Positions 8,926 through 18,761 of a DNA stretch of 23,365 nucleotides are shown here, piece after piece. The position numbers were made by a program, and so were the translations under genes. The DNA is from Jimgerdemannia flammicorona (Eukaryota; Mucoromycota; Endogonomycetes; Endogonales; Endogonaceae). The stretch is taken from the NCBI GenBank assembly GCA_003990745.1, contig RBNI01001266.1:1-23365 (forward strand), given 5' to 3'. The notes beneath the pieces are model-generated. The model ran no database searches. It was not told the origin of the DNA and worked only from the letters and a program-made list of their open reading frames with translations. Position 1 is the first letter of the stretch, and every line of letters starts with the position of its first letter.

Positions 8926-9877
8926 AGTATAATTAATTTTTTATTTATAATAATAAACTAATTAAACTAAATTTAAAACTAAAATAAATACCTCTAATTT
9001 AATATATTTTTATTAATAAATAAAAGTTATTATTTTTAGTCTAAATTATATTAAATCTAATTTATAAAATATATAGTTAAATAATTGTAGTATAAATAAA
9101 GTAGAAATAAATTAATAAACTTTAATAATTATTACTTTATCTTATCTCTCTACTTTATAGATAAATTTAAATAAATTATAGCTTAATATTTTTAATTAAA
9201 TTAATATATTTTTTTATTTATTTAAAATAATTATTAATTAATAGCTATTTAATTTTATTTAATAGTTATAATTATAATAATATATAATAATATTTTTAAT
9301 AAATTGAGTTAAGTTAAATAAATATTTGATTTAATTAAAACTTATTAGAAATCTTTAAATTACATATTTAAGAATACTAAAATTAGATATATATATTATA
9401 ATTTTTTTTTTTTTTTTTAACAAAAAACAAAAAAAAAAAAAACAAAAAACAAAAATAAATCTATAATTAAATTTATTTACTAATAATTAATTCTTGTCAC
9501 TGAGATATGCTTATTTAGCTATAAAAAAAAATTGAAGCTTATATGTATCTTAAAATATAGAGTATATTATTACTAACTTAACCTAAATGAAGACCTTTTT
9601 TGAGAATCAGTAAGCCTCTAATCCTCTTGACAACTATATTTTCTATGACTTATAAGTAAGAGATAAAAATGGACCAATGTTATATAATTATCACTTTATA
9701 TATTTATTATAATTTAAATATATAATTTATCTATATTTGGTTAATTAATTATATAGTTATTACTCTTTAAAGTTAAATTAATCATTAATCTATTTTTATC
9801 TCTTACTGTTGTCTTAATGTTCTTTATATTATAATTTATTTTATAATAGAGCTAAATATTTAAATTTTTTTATATAT
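8858..9877. repeat. Extremely AT-rich island with long poly(A) tract
   Basis: An uninterrupted run of 67 A (8858-8924) opens a kilobase of very AT-rich sequence with hardly any C or G. It includes a T-run and a (C)A-rich low-complexity stretch at about 9403-9460. No open frame of note. It ends exactly where LTR copy B begins. The composition differs even from the surrounding decayed elements. Confidence 0.7.
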
Positions 9878-11488
9878 TATCATGTAGTAGTTACTGAGTC
9901 CTTCAAATATGTCAGATTCTCTCTAAGGTATCTTTTAGACTAACTACAAGTTTATTATAAGCAAGTTCTTATTAGAGTACCTTCTTAAGGTCTTATAGTC
10001 CTCAAACTTCTTATCTTTAAACTGTCTTATTATCTCTTAGATTGCTTGCATAGAATTGAAAGTAAGTGAACTTAACTGACTTTATTTTAAAAGAAATAAA
10101 AGGGATATTTATACAAAATATAATTCAATAGTTGCTAAGTTATAAAGCTAAATATAAATTCCAATAACCAAATAAAATACTAGAACACAGAAAACTATGA
10201 TTGTAAGTACAAGTTCAAGTATCTGTACAAATAGTTACATAAGTTCAGAATATCAGTAGAATTTTGATAGTACAAGAAAAGGATACTAGAAGAATTTCTG
10301 AGTTATACAAGATTAGAATACCAAAAGAATAACAGTTATATAGAAAAAGGATACTGGTAGAATCTGGTATTACCAAGAACTTAAAGCAGAATATTCAGAA
10401 CTATAGAGGCTTCATTCTCATTACTATTATTAAGACCAGAGGTCAGAGACAGGATGTCCTCAAAGGAGATGAGATCTATAAATATTTCATCCATTTTACA
10501 TATATTGCACATTTTACATACTTCATACATGTTATACAAGATGATGTCATTACCAATGATATCATTATAGATGATATCATCTCATTCAGTGGCAGGGGCT
10601 CTCCAATCTATGACATTTTCTTCCACAAAATAAGGAACAAATGTAGAGTCTTGGGGGGGTCTAACCTAAATACTGGGGCCTTGGAATACTGAGATCAATC
10701 CTTATATAAATTGATCTGGATTGTTCTGGAGGATAGAATACCAGAAGTCTTCTACTTTATCAATATTGAGAGTGATAGTAGACTGAGCCTCTGTGGCCAC
10801 CATGGCCTCCAGTACATTGGTACAGTAAGCTGACAGTTCTTTGAAGTCTGAGATCCTAGTATACTCCAAGTTGGGAATCAACTATGATGCATGCCTGAAG
10901 ACCTGATAAATCTTCTTTACTGTCCTTATTTTATATATATTCATGGAGATAGTATCTTGAATCTCCTGGGGGCTGATCTGAGAGAACTCCTGGCAGAGAA
11001 GATTTTCTATTTCATACTCCTGTTATATCCAGAGACATTCAGTAGCAATGGTGATCCTTGTTTCCATTTTGCAGTAGTAGAAGATATAATGATAGAGGTC
11101 ACTAGTACCCAGGTTGAGACTAGGAGTCCTTCTTGTATAGGTCCTTATGGCTCTTCTGATGTCTTGGAACATCCTATCCTAGACTGAGGGGTCTTAGTGG
11201 TTCCTGAACCTTGAGGTTTGGCAAGCAGTAGACATTTTATTTATAGTAAGTCTTTAGAACTATTTCTGTGAGCTTTGTTCAGATTGCTGCTACTACAGTT
11301 TCTTAATTCTTCTTTTATATTTCTCAAGACATCTGTCTTATAGTCACAATGACTCACAGTTAGTCATCATTACTTATCTTGTAGTCCAGATGAGTCATGC
11401 TTTATGATCTTCTCATACTCTGATCTGGTAGCTTGTAAGGAAAGACTGTCTCCTGTGCTGATATTATCATTCTAAGGTCACTGTTACA
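9878..11488 (-). mobile_element. Second copy of the ORF-carrying LTR (copy B), decayed 3' LTR
   Basis: It is alignable with 1673-3208 from end to end: the TATCATGTAG start corresponds to TGTCATGTAG, and the right end GGTCACTGTTACA to GGTCACCATTACA. The U3 ORF is still recognisable on the minus strand (about 11,240-10,400) but has many stops, mostly transitions. Immediately outside its right end the minus strand has a purine tract (AAGAGGAAGA, about 11,489-11,498). This marks it as a 3' LTR whose internal part lay to the right and is now almost gone. TATA and AATAAA equivalents are at 10,106-10,113 and 10,081-10,086. Confidence 0.6.
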
Positions 11489-11639
11489 TCTTCCTCTTGA
11501 ATAAGAATCTTCTCTTGAATGTTCTTATTCATTAGTCCAGTTCTAAAAAATTTACTGATCCCATAACCTCTAGCAGGGGGTCAAAAAGTAATAGTATTAT
11601 CTGCTCTCTGGGATATTTAATTACAAAGCACCCATTTCA

Positions 11640-12040
11640 CCCCTTGGAAAATGCTATTCAGAGAAGATTCTCAAGAAACTCTATTATCTAATAGAAATGT
11701 TATATGGAAATGTGTAGATGGAGAAATATGGAGACTATATCAAATTAGGAAGAAGGCTGAGGATTACATAACTAAGGTATAAGCACTATAACAGAATAAT
11801 GCAGAAAAAGTTCACAAGTCTCTGGAGATTATTAAGATAAGAGACAAAGTCCTAGTATAGTAGAATATGGTAGAAGCTTCATAGTTATGAAAACTAGAGC
11901 CTAAGTGGGAAGGACCTTACCTTGTGTAAGATATAAAAGGTACTATCTTTTGGCTATAAAAACTCTCAGATACAATTATCTCTACTACCATTTACCAAAA
12001 CTGACTCAAGAAGTATTATGGCTAGTTAATGAAGTATAGC
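11640..12040 (+). pseudogene. Gypsy integrase C-terminal remnant, plus strand
   Basis: The plus-strand translation has HKSLEIIKIRDKVLV, then PKWEGPYLV (about 11,900-11,926), then a segment ending LKKYYG. This is the typical C-terminal end of gypsy integrase polyproteins (KWEGPYxV ... N/H...LKKYY). Stops such as TAG for Trp/Gln codons interrupt it. Nothing of RT or RNase H is seen upstream, so the element is 5'-truncated, probably against LTR copy B. Confidence 0.6.
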
Positions 12041-12159
12041 TATAGCTCTCAAAATCATTAGTGCTGCACAATGAGCTATAGAAAGATAATGGTGTACTAC
12101 TGAGCTGTCCACAATAGAGAAATCCTTTGATAGTATCCAAAGTATAGTATAGATACATC

Positions 12160-12959
12160 TGTTATGAATTTCACACTTCAAGACCTACCAGAATCGGACA
12201 GAGCTTCAAGAATACTTCAAGTTAAGACAGCTACTAAATTTATAGCCAGAAATGGGAAAAGAAGACTGGATCAGAGAGTGCTAGCTCTCTTACTCTCAGA
12301 TTACAATTACCAAACAAGTTAATAAGCTGTTCAAAGATGATGAGACAGCTCTAGTCTATTTTTGAGGAGTAGTTTCAGGAGATTTTGGACATATCAAGAG
12401 ATACTATTAGGAGAATGTAATGATATAAATTGCATAGTACAAGGAGATACAAATTGTAAAAGCTTGGAAGTTTAAGTGAATAGGATATTTTAGAAACAAA
12501 TCATCTATTCAGGAGGAAGTTGTGATGGTTGATCTGAATTAGAAATAAGAATCAGAGAAATTAAACATTTGATCATAGTACCTGAATCCAATTCCTGATA
12601 TAGTATAGCCTTACAAATAGCAGTCATTTCACAGATATTAAAGTCTTGATAATTATCAAAGATTTAACAGATATTAAGGATTAATACTTGTGAAAAGTAA
12701 CTCATAACTTAGTCATAACTTAGCCACCTATAACTAACAAACTTGTATAAATATTCCCAGTATCTAGAGTGAATAAACCTCAGATCAAAATAGTTCAAAG
12801 CAAAGAGAAAGCAAAGGAACTAGTAAGCCTACAGACAGATATACTTCAAACTCACCCACTTCTATATTCTAAGGACTCTACAAAGTCAAAGAAGATCAAG
12901 TTTTTAAGATACAGAAATCTGATATACTTCTAAGATTAAGCATCTGCTACATTATAATA
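12160..12959 (+). repeat. LTR of the plus-strand gypsy element
   Basis: Ends are TGTTATGA...CATTATAATA, imperfect inverted complements once G-to-A decay is allowed. Inside are TATAAATA (12,746-12,753) and AATAAA (12,772-12,777) on the plus strand in U3-R order. It follows the integrase C-terminus by about 120 bases, as a 3' LTR should. No matching 5' LTR is in the window. Confidence 0.5.
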
Positions 12960-13437
12960 GTTAGTATATATTAATAAGTTGATAAGCTTGACCAGTATAA
13001 TAAGCTCAGTATATATATAACTACTATTAATTTTTATCAAAATTTCTTATTAGTTACAAAAAAATTATTATAATATACTTTTTTTATAAATCTGTATCAA
13101 ACTATTAATATAGGTATTACTTCAAAATATGAAAATTTGCTCAAAATATTTATTTTTATTTATATAGATTTTTAGTTATAAAAATGATAATAGAAGTCAA
13201 TATATCTCAGTTATATACCTTAGTGAAAATAATTCTGTATAACTTTTATTGAGATATACTTAATCTATTTAGATGTAGCTTTTTCTTAGTACTTCAAGGC
13301 CAATAAAACCTACTTATTTTTATTAAGATTTCATATTTTTCTGTATTTTTTCTATAATATGAGATAGTGGAGTTCTATATTTTTTATATTTTTTCTAAAT
13401 AGAAGTAACTATTTTTCCTCATTAGCAAATTTGTTAT
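12960..13437. other. AT-rich, gene-free sequence
   Basis: Between the plus-strand LTR and the solo LTR. I see no coding or repeat signal that I can name. Confidence 0.35.
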
Positions 13438-13442
13438 CTGAC

Positions 13443-13852
13443 TGTAAAGTTCTAGTTTCTTTAAGAGAAAGTGACTAAATCTGGAAGTATTTAGGTGAGT
13501 CTAAAGTAGCTTAAAGAGATATTTATAGATTTAAAAAGTCTTAAAGAATTTCTGAAAAAAAATAAGTTATTCTTTATTTAAGCAGAAGATAGGAATATTT
13601 ATACAAATCTAAAAGAAGGATCTAAAAGAATCTTAGAAATGAAGAGAAAAGCCAAGAAATAAGTTCTTAGCAAAGATGATTAATAGAATTTTACAATATT
13701 CCAAAAGGTTCTATAACTAGCTAAGACAAAAGTACTAAGAGAATATTTCTAAGCATTCAGAAGGTACTGGAACATTGTGGAATATTCAAGAAAAGACAAG
13801 AAAAGATTAGAGAAAAAGACACAAATATAAGAAATACTAAGAAATTGTTACA
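13443..13852 (-). repeat. Solo LTR of the chromovirus family, copy R3, with target-site duplication
   Basis: The 410-bp copy has intact TGTAA...TTACA ends and is flanked by CTGAC on both sides (13,438-13,442 and 13,853-13,857), a perfect 5-bp duplication typical of Ty3/gypsy. It is homologous to 520-962 and 8022-8500. On the minus strand TATAAATA (13,603-13,596) precedes AATAAA (13,578-13,573). It is the element closest to the gene compartment. Confidence 0.85.
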
Positions 13853-13857
13853 CTGAC

Positions 13858-14283
13858 CCAAATGGCTAGCTGTGGTCAGCTTGTTGACCCCTGATTCATC
13901 ACATTCAGCCCACACAAACTTTTGACTCGGGACACTGTGAGTTAATCCCTAATTAAATTAAAACTACTAAGCTATATTTTATGTTTTAAAAACTTTTAAT
14001 AAATTGAAGTTATCCAATATTGAAATTAAATAATAAATTAGTAAAGCTCTAGTTTTTTTTTTAAAAAAATAAATAAATTATAATATCTCATCACTCTAAA
14101 GTCACTCGTTGACTTACAGTGGCGTTGAGTAAGACATCTCATTTCTCTTTGACGGCATAAGCGGACTGTACGTTGGCGCATAACGAAACGTCATTGTTTG
14201 CTCACAGAACAATTGCGTCACCGAATTGAACGGAGAGAGTCAGATTCTTTCTCACCGGGTTCATCGCTTACACCACCGCAAAA
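13858..14283. promoter_or_regulatory. Compartment border and 5' region of the BTB gene
   Basis: AT-rich sequence continues to about 14,095. Composition then changes abruptly and CpG becomes common (ACGTTGGCGCATAACGAAACG region). The last 180 bases presumably hold the promoter and 5' leader of the BTB gene. No clear TATA box is visible. Confidence 0.4.
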
Positions 14284-15738
14284 ATGGTCAAGCAAATGCC
14301 ACGACCCACTACCGCCCCAACCCAACAAAGGATCGAAAGGTCCAACCCTTTGTCAGGCCTTGATCTGAAACACGACCTCAAAGTCACCCTCAACGACCCG
14401 GACTACAGCGACGTGGTCTTCACCTGCGCAGACGGCGTCAAGATGTACGCCTCGCGTCTTCTCCTGGCCTCGCGTTCCGAGATGCTGCGCAATCTTCTCT
14501 GCGGGGCCATGCGCGAGGCCACCTCCGGAAAGATCTCCCTCTCGCAAATCACATCCGAACAGTTTACCGTCGTGCTCGAGTACTGCTACATTGATGAGAC
14601 ACCATCGCTCAGCCTCGATAATGCCGTCGAGGTGTTTTGCGCGGGCGAGTTCTTCATCCTCCCGCGCCTCAAGGAGATGGTCGCCCATTATGTCGAAGAA
14701 AATCTCAAGGACCATGCCGCCGCCGGAAGAATCCTTTCCAAAGCCGTCAAGAGTGTCGAGACGAACGACGAAGAGAACCCGCTTTTTGCCGTCGTCCGGA
14801 ACTTCTTCCTTAAAGAAAGGCTCGTCGAAGGACAGTTCGCAACCCTCTCCAGGAATGCGCTTATCGCCCTACTCGCAGACATTAATTCCACCAAGGATTG
14901 CCCGACAAGTGCGTTCGATTTGCTCAGATGCATCGTCGATTGGGCGTTCGACAAGAACGCAGAGAACCAAGATTGCAAGAAACTGCTTGCGTACCTGGAG
15001 AATCCGCATCAGTCGTCACGCAAGAAATCCGAGGCCACCGATCACGGATTCTCCGAAATGTCAATCAAGCAGATCGGAGAGGCCATCATGCCTGTGATCG
15101 AGAACATCCCCTTTGAAGCCATGTGCCCACATCAGCTTGCTGTCGTTACCGATATGTTGCCGTTCATCCCGGCTAGCATCCTCCGTGACGCGTTCCGCAA
15201 AAACGTAGATTTCAGCATCATCACCACTTGTGGATCGGTATTCGTGAAGAGCGAATTCGAGTGGAATGTTGTCGAGAACCCATACTCCTCGTATTTATCG
15301 TCATCAGGGAGTAACATCATGGTCACCAATGACTACTTTGAGTATTCGTGTATCCGAGTTCTTTCAACTACCCCATTGCCGACCACTGGACGGTTTGAAT
15401 GGAGCATCAAGATCCATAACGTTGGGAATTCCGCCGCGTATCTCTCAATTGGGTTGTCATCTTCGTCACCATTGTATTGGCAAAATACGCTGCTTGGAGT
15501 CGACACAGCCTCGTGGGGAATTTTATCGGGAGGGGCCTTGTATTGCGCAGGTGCGCTAGCGCGCAATGTGACAGCAGTGACCGTGGGCACCATCGTTAGC
15601 TTCCGAGCCGACATGACGAAGCGCACAATATCGCTTTTGGTGAACGGTGCCGATCAGGGTATCGTCTGGAGCGACCTGCCCTCGGGAATTCATCCTGCAG
15701 TTACCCTGCCTTGCAATGCCTCCTGCCAATTCATTTAG
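14284..15738 (+). CDS. BTB/POZ-BACK-SPRY-like domain protein
   Basis: A single-exon gene of 484 codons. Residues about 33-140 form a BTB/POZ domain: the core D-V-V-F...D-G-V-K-M-Y-A-S-R-L-L-L-A-S-R-S matches the BTB signature, in which the domain's second strand and helix bring target proteins to dimers or cullin-3. A helical BACK-like region follows (about 145-300). The C-terminal part (about 345-480) looks like a SPRY/B30.2-like fold: SWGILSGGALYCAG, then a GTIVSFRADMTKRTISLLVNG block and DLPSGIHPAVTL. Such architecture suggests a substrate adaptor for a CUL3 ubiquitin ligase, with the SPRY-like part as the binding module. That is inferred from family knowledge only. The start ATG (context CAAAAATGG) is the first in frame. 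CpG-rich codon use contrasts sharply with the repeats a few hundred bases upstream. The frame is intact. Confidence 0.85.
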   Translation: MVKQMPRPTTAPTQQRIERSNPLSGLDLKHDLKVTLNDPDYSDVVFTCADGVKMYASRLLLASRSEMLRNLLCGAMREATSGKISLSQITSEQFTVVLEYCYIDETPSLSLDNAVEVFCAGEFFILPRLKEMVAHYVEENLKDHAAAGRILSKAVKSVETNDEENPLFAVVRNFFLKERLVEGQFATLSRNALIALLADINSTKDCPTSAFDLLRCIVDWAFDKNAENQDCKKLLAYLENPHQSSRKKSEATDHGFSEMSIKQIGEAIMPVIENIPFEAMCPHQLAVVTDMLPFIPASILRDAFRKNVDFSIITTCGSVFVKSEFEWNVVENPYSSYLSSSGSNIMVTNDYFEYSCIRVLSTTPLPTTGRFEWSIKIHNVGNSAAYLSIGLSSSSPLYWQNTLLGVDTASWGILSGGALYCAGALARNVTAVTVGTIVSFRADMTKRTISLLVNGADQGIVWSDLPSGIHPAVTLPCNASCQFI

Positions 15739-15978
15739 TCGTTAGTAGTGTATTTTCTTTGCTGGTCCTAGAAATTTGCGAGAACATTTTGCATCAACTG
15801 TAGTAGCATTTATCATGACCGTCAGTCGCGCTGGCTTTAATCGAAAATTTACGCTGTCATTTCTACACGTACAGATTGCGATGTACATATTTGTTTCTTA
15901 ATAAACGATACTTTACGCTTACTCAATTTTCAAGACAAATTCTCAGTGTGTCATTCTTGATGCACGACGGTATAACTC

Positions 15979-16010
<32 letters not shown>

Positions 16011-16750
16011 GCCGCAACATTTCAATGAACTGTTTCTTATTTATTTCTTTATTACGATAGTGTTTCTTTTAAGTTTCGCTCTATCAAGCCCTCGAAGCCC
16101 TTTCGAGACCATATCCAAAATGCAGGCTCAATATCACCTGGCTCGGGGCCGTCGCATCTTGAATGAGATTATGACAATTTCGCTTTGTTCGAGCTCCTCT
16201 CTCTTGTGTGTGTGTTTTTTTGTGCCAGTCACATTGCACCATCAGCCAGTCTGTTACAGTACTATACCTATCCTTCTGTGCTGAGGCATGCGAACGTGCT
16301 GATGCGTGGAAATCTGATGTAGCTATTCCAAGCGGCGGAACGCACAACATTCAACTGTGCAGCCCCTAACGGTAAATTACCTCCCTCATACATCCTTACA
16401 ACACAGCAGACCACACTCCCGCTTCAAAATTGTTGTCACGGCGTTATCTGTTTCCCTATTACTATCGCCTCTTGCCAGTAAAAATTCAACTTTTTGGTAG
16501 CAAAACAAAAATATCTGAATGATACAGGTATCTTCCTCGAGATTACAGCCGGATTGCGAGCTACTTATTTCAATTAGAATAGTTTTATTTGATCTTGGTC
16601 TCTCGGCGGTACGTCACTCTCGATACTTAATTATGTTGGTATTGGTTAAATTTTTCGCTGGAGACATAGATATGGCGTTCAATACGTCACTCCTCACTTA
16701 TATACTACACAGCCTATTCCACGCTTCCACTCACTACACACCACTTCATC
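15739..16750. other. Intergenic region with a 30-base poly(T) run
   Basis: It contains the BTB 3' region, a run of 30 T (15,980-16,009) and about 700 bases of mixed composition without a credible conserved frame. A TTATATA at 16,698-16,704, some 47 bases before the next ATG, may act as core promoter of the CMC4 gene. Confidence 0.5.
15900..15905 (+). terminator. Probable poly(A) signal of the BTB gene
   Basis: AATAAA, 162 bases after the stop codon and about 75 bases before the T-run. It is the only canonical signal I see in this 3' region. Confidence 0.4.
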
Positions 16751-17254
16751 ATGCCAAAGGTAACTTTGGACCACGATCGATTCATTGCCTCCCTCCGCCT
16801 CGTATTGTGCCTTGGAGCGATACTAACGCTACACTCACATTCACGTACTCATTCAGCCTAAAGAGCAACCTTGTCGTAAACAAGGTACGCTTCCAGTTTT
16901 ACAGAATGCCAACGGCGAATTCCTCTCATTCCCAGCGAACTTGTCGTCCGCGAAGAATTCACGTCTTGTGCCATTCTCCTTCCTCGCTCTATTCCCGCCC
17001 CCCATTCTCACCCCCCATTCCCGCCCCCCATTCCCGCCCCACCAGCCTGTGCGATCCAGTCCTGTCTCGAAAAAAATGACTACCAAGAGTCCCGCTGCCA
17101 GCGCGCCATCGACGAGTTTTATGAGTGCTGTGAGCGGCTACACGCGAGCGGCGGCACGTCTATCAGCTGTCCGAGTCGCGAAGCATGTAAAGAAGGGCGG
17201 CGGCACGTGATTCGGGGCTCGGGGGACCCTGACGGGGAAACTAGCGGGAAATAG
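16751..17254 (+). CDS. CMC4: CMC4-like twin-CX9C mitochondrial protein
   Basis: The three-exon model gives 81 residues: exons 16,751-16,759, 16,857-16,884 and 17,046-17,254. Exon 1 encodes only Met-Pro-Lys. Intron 1 (97 nt) has a perfect TACTAAC branch site near 16,821; intron 2 (161 nt) ends in a C-rich tract. The product has Cys at 9, 14, 19, 30, 40 and 41. That spacing is the same as the six cysteines of human CMC4/p8-MTCP1, where they form three disulfides of a coiled-coil-helix-coiled-coil-helix fold. PCRKQACAIQSC and the later ID.FYECC also match the yeast/human proteins. Family members enter the mitochondrial intermembrane space through the MIA40 oxidative relay and have been linked to respiratory-chain biogenesis. 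Two extra cysteines (54, 60) lie in a longer, basic and glycine-rich tail than in the roughly 70-residue homologues. The splice junctions are what recover the homology, so the model is well supported. Confidence 0.88.
16991..17045 (+). repeat. C-rich 14-bp repeat forming the 3' end of CMC4 intron 2
   Basis: Three to four units of CATTCCCGCCCCCC-like sequence run directly into the CCACCAG acceptor. The opposite strand has at least four G-runs within about 50 bases, which fits the G-quadruplex pattern. The tract stands in for the usual polypyrimidine tract. Confidence 0.7.
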
Positions 17255-17394
17255 GTGGATGTGGATGTTGCGATCGGGTTACGTAGGGACGAAGTAAGGT
17301 TTTCGGTTTCCACCGATACCCACCATTGCAATTATTGAATTATGGTATTATACCTTTTGGTCGGAGTTGGTGACTGGCCTTCTGTCCCCACACC
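17255..17394. promoter_or_regulatory. Short spacer between CMC4 and the GH31 locus
   Basis: Only 140 bases separate the CMC4 stop from the GH31 ATG, both on the plus strand. This must contain the CMC4 3' end and the former GH31 promoter. No clear signal is visible. Confidence 0.35.
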
Positions 17395-18758
17395 ATGTCC
17401 CTCTTCAACCTGTTCGGCCGCACGAAACCCACCATCAGCATTGATGCGGCCTTGATCTCCTCTGAACGGTTCACGGGGGCGTTTCAGGTTGCCTTTAATG
17501 TTGAAGATGCTAAGATCACACTGAAGAATAAAGACGGACGTGTGCTGTGGGAGAATACGTTTTGGCCATGCGATTTCCGGTTTGATCCCCCTCGCCCGCA
17601 AACCCATTTCGCTCCCACACATACCTAACCTAAAGCCATACATTAGCCATCTCCGATACGCCCTTCCTCCAATCCAGTCAGGGTACGGACGACATCGGCC
17701 CAGGTGAAGGCGGTGCCTTCGAGATCCACGAGCGTGATGTCCACACCACGGGACACCAGACTATCGTGGCCATCAAACACGCCGGCGGTGATACCGTCCG
17801 CGTCGAAGGCACGCTTGCCGAGCGCGCAGGGACCGCACCTTCCCTGAGCTATTCGTTTGAATTCGGAGAACCAGGTTCGGTCTGTGGTTGAGATTGCGCC
17901 GGTTGAAGGAGCGGAGGCGATAGATATGTTTGAGCATGTAGTGATCGTGTATGCGAGTAGGAAGGAGGAGCAATTTTATGGGTTTGGAGAGCAGTTTAGC
18001 TTTTGTGGAGCGAAGGGCGAGAAGGTGCCTATACTTGTCAGGTATGTGGGTTGCTTTTCTAGCCTGCTTATGGTCGTGATTGATATGGATGTGGAAGGCG
18101 TTGTCGTTAGAATTGGCATGATAATGGAGCTCGTTGAATTTATTGAATTTATAATATATCCGATCCACCTAGAGAGCAAAGGTATTGGCCGCGGCACCCA
18201 ACCCGTAAGTACTATCCGTCCCGATTGAGATATTATATCGTGCTATCCTTTGCGACTGACCAATCCTTATCGTCTTCCCCAAAAAGTTCACCACCATTAT
18301 TAATAACGCTCCCAGCATCTTCGGCCCTTTCACCGGTGCGACCGTTACACGACTTATGCACCCATCCCCCACTACATCACGACCGATAATCGCAGCGTGT
18401 TTCTCGAGAACACCGAGTATTCCAGTTTTGATTTGCGGAAGGATGATCGTGTCGTGATTAGGGTCACAGCGAAGATTGTTACTGGTACGTGGCTATGTTA
18501 ATGGTGGAATCACATAACACGAGAGTCTTTTAATCTTCATGGCGCGTATTTCAAACCGTCCCCATAGGCCGCATCCTCAACGCCCCCACCGTGGTTACCT
18601 TCATCACTGAATACACCTCTCATGTCGGCCGAATGCGTCCGCTCCCACCCTGGACAGGCCTTGGTGCCATCGCCGGCATGCGGGGCGGCTCGCGCAAGGT
18701 TCGCGCCGTGCTCTCTTTGCTCCACGCACACGACGTTTCCCTTGCAGGCTTCTGGCTG

Positions 18759-18761
18759 TAG
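18759..18761 (+). other. Nonsense codon at the conserved Gln before Asp-Trp in the GH31 pseudogene
   Basis: The codon reads TAG in the context G-F-W-L-stop-D-W. In E. coli YihQ this position is Gln288, one of the sulfonate-binding residues. It lies 26 codons after the CGG at 18,681-18,683, the same spacing as Gln262 to Gln288. Confidence 0.8.

Noticed and set aside
3209..9877. Treating copies A and B (1673-3208, 9878-11,488) as the LTR pair of the element between them
   Set aside because: Integrase sequence continues on the far side of copy A, copy A has its own 4-bp duplication, and the purine tract of copy B lies on its outer right side, not toward the intervening region. The 520-962 / 8022-8500 pair fits better.
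10891..11187. 98-codon plus-strand open frame
   Set aside because: It is antisense to the decayed U3 ORF of LTR copy B, and the minus-strand reading aligns with copy A, so this frame is a shadow.
16519..17079. 186-codon plus-strand frame
   Set aside because: It reads straight through CMC4 introns 1 and 2 in another frame. The spliced model gives a clear family match and this frame gives none.
18042..18172. Reading the GH31 sequence through without splicing, since the frame stays open
   Set aside because: The inserted residues have no counterpart in GH31, and the segment has a GTATGT donor and TAG acceptor. The in-frame read-through depends on the single extra A at 18,178-18,180.
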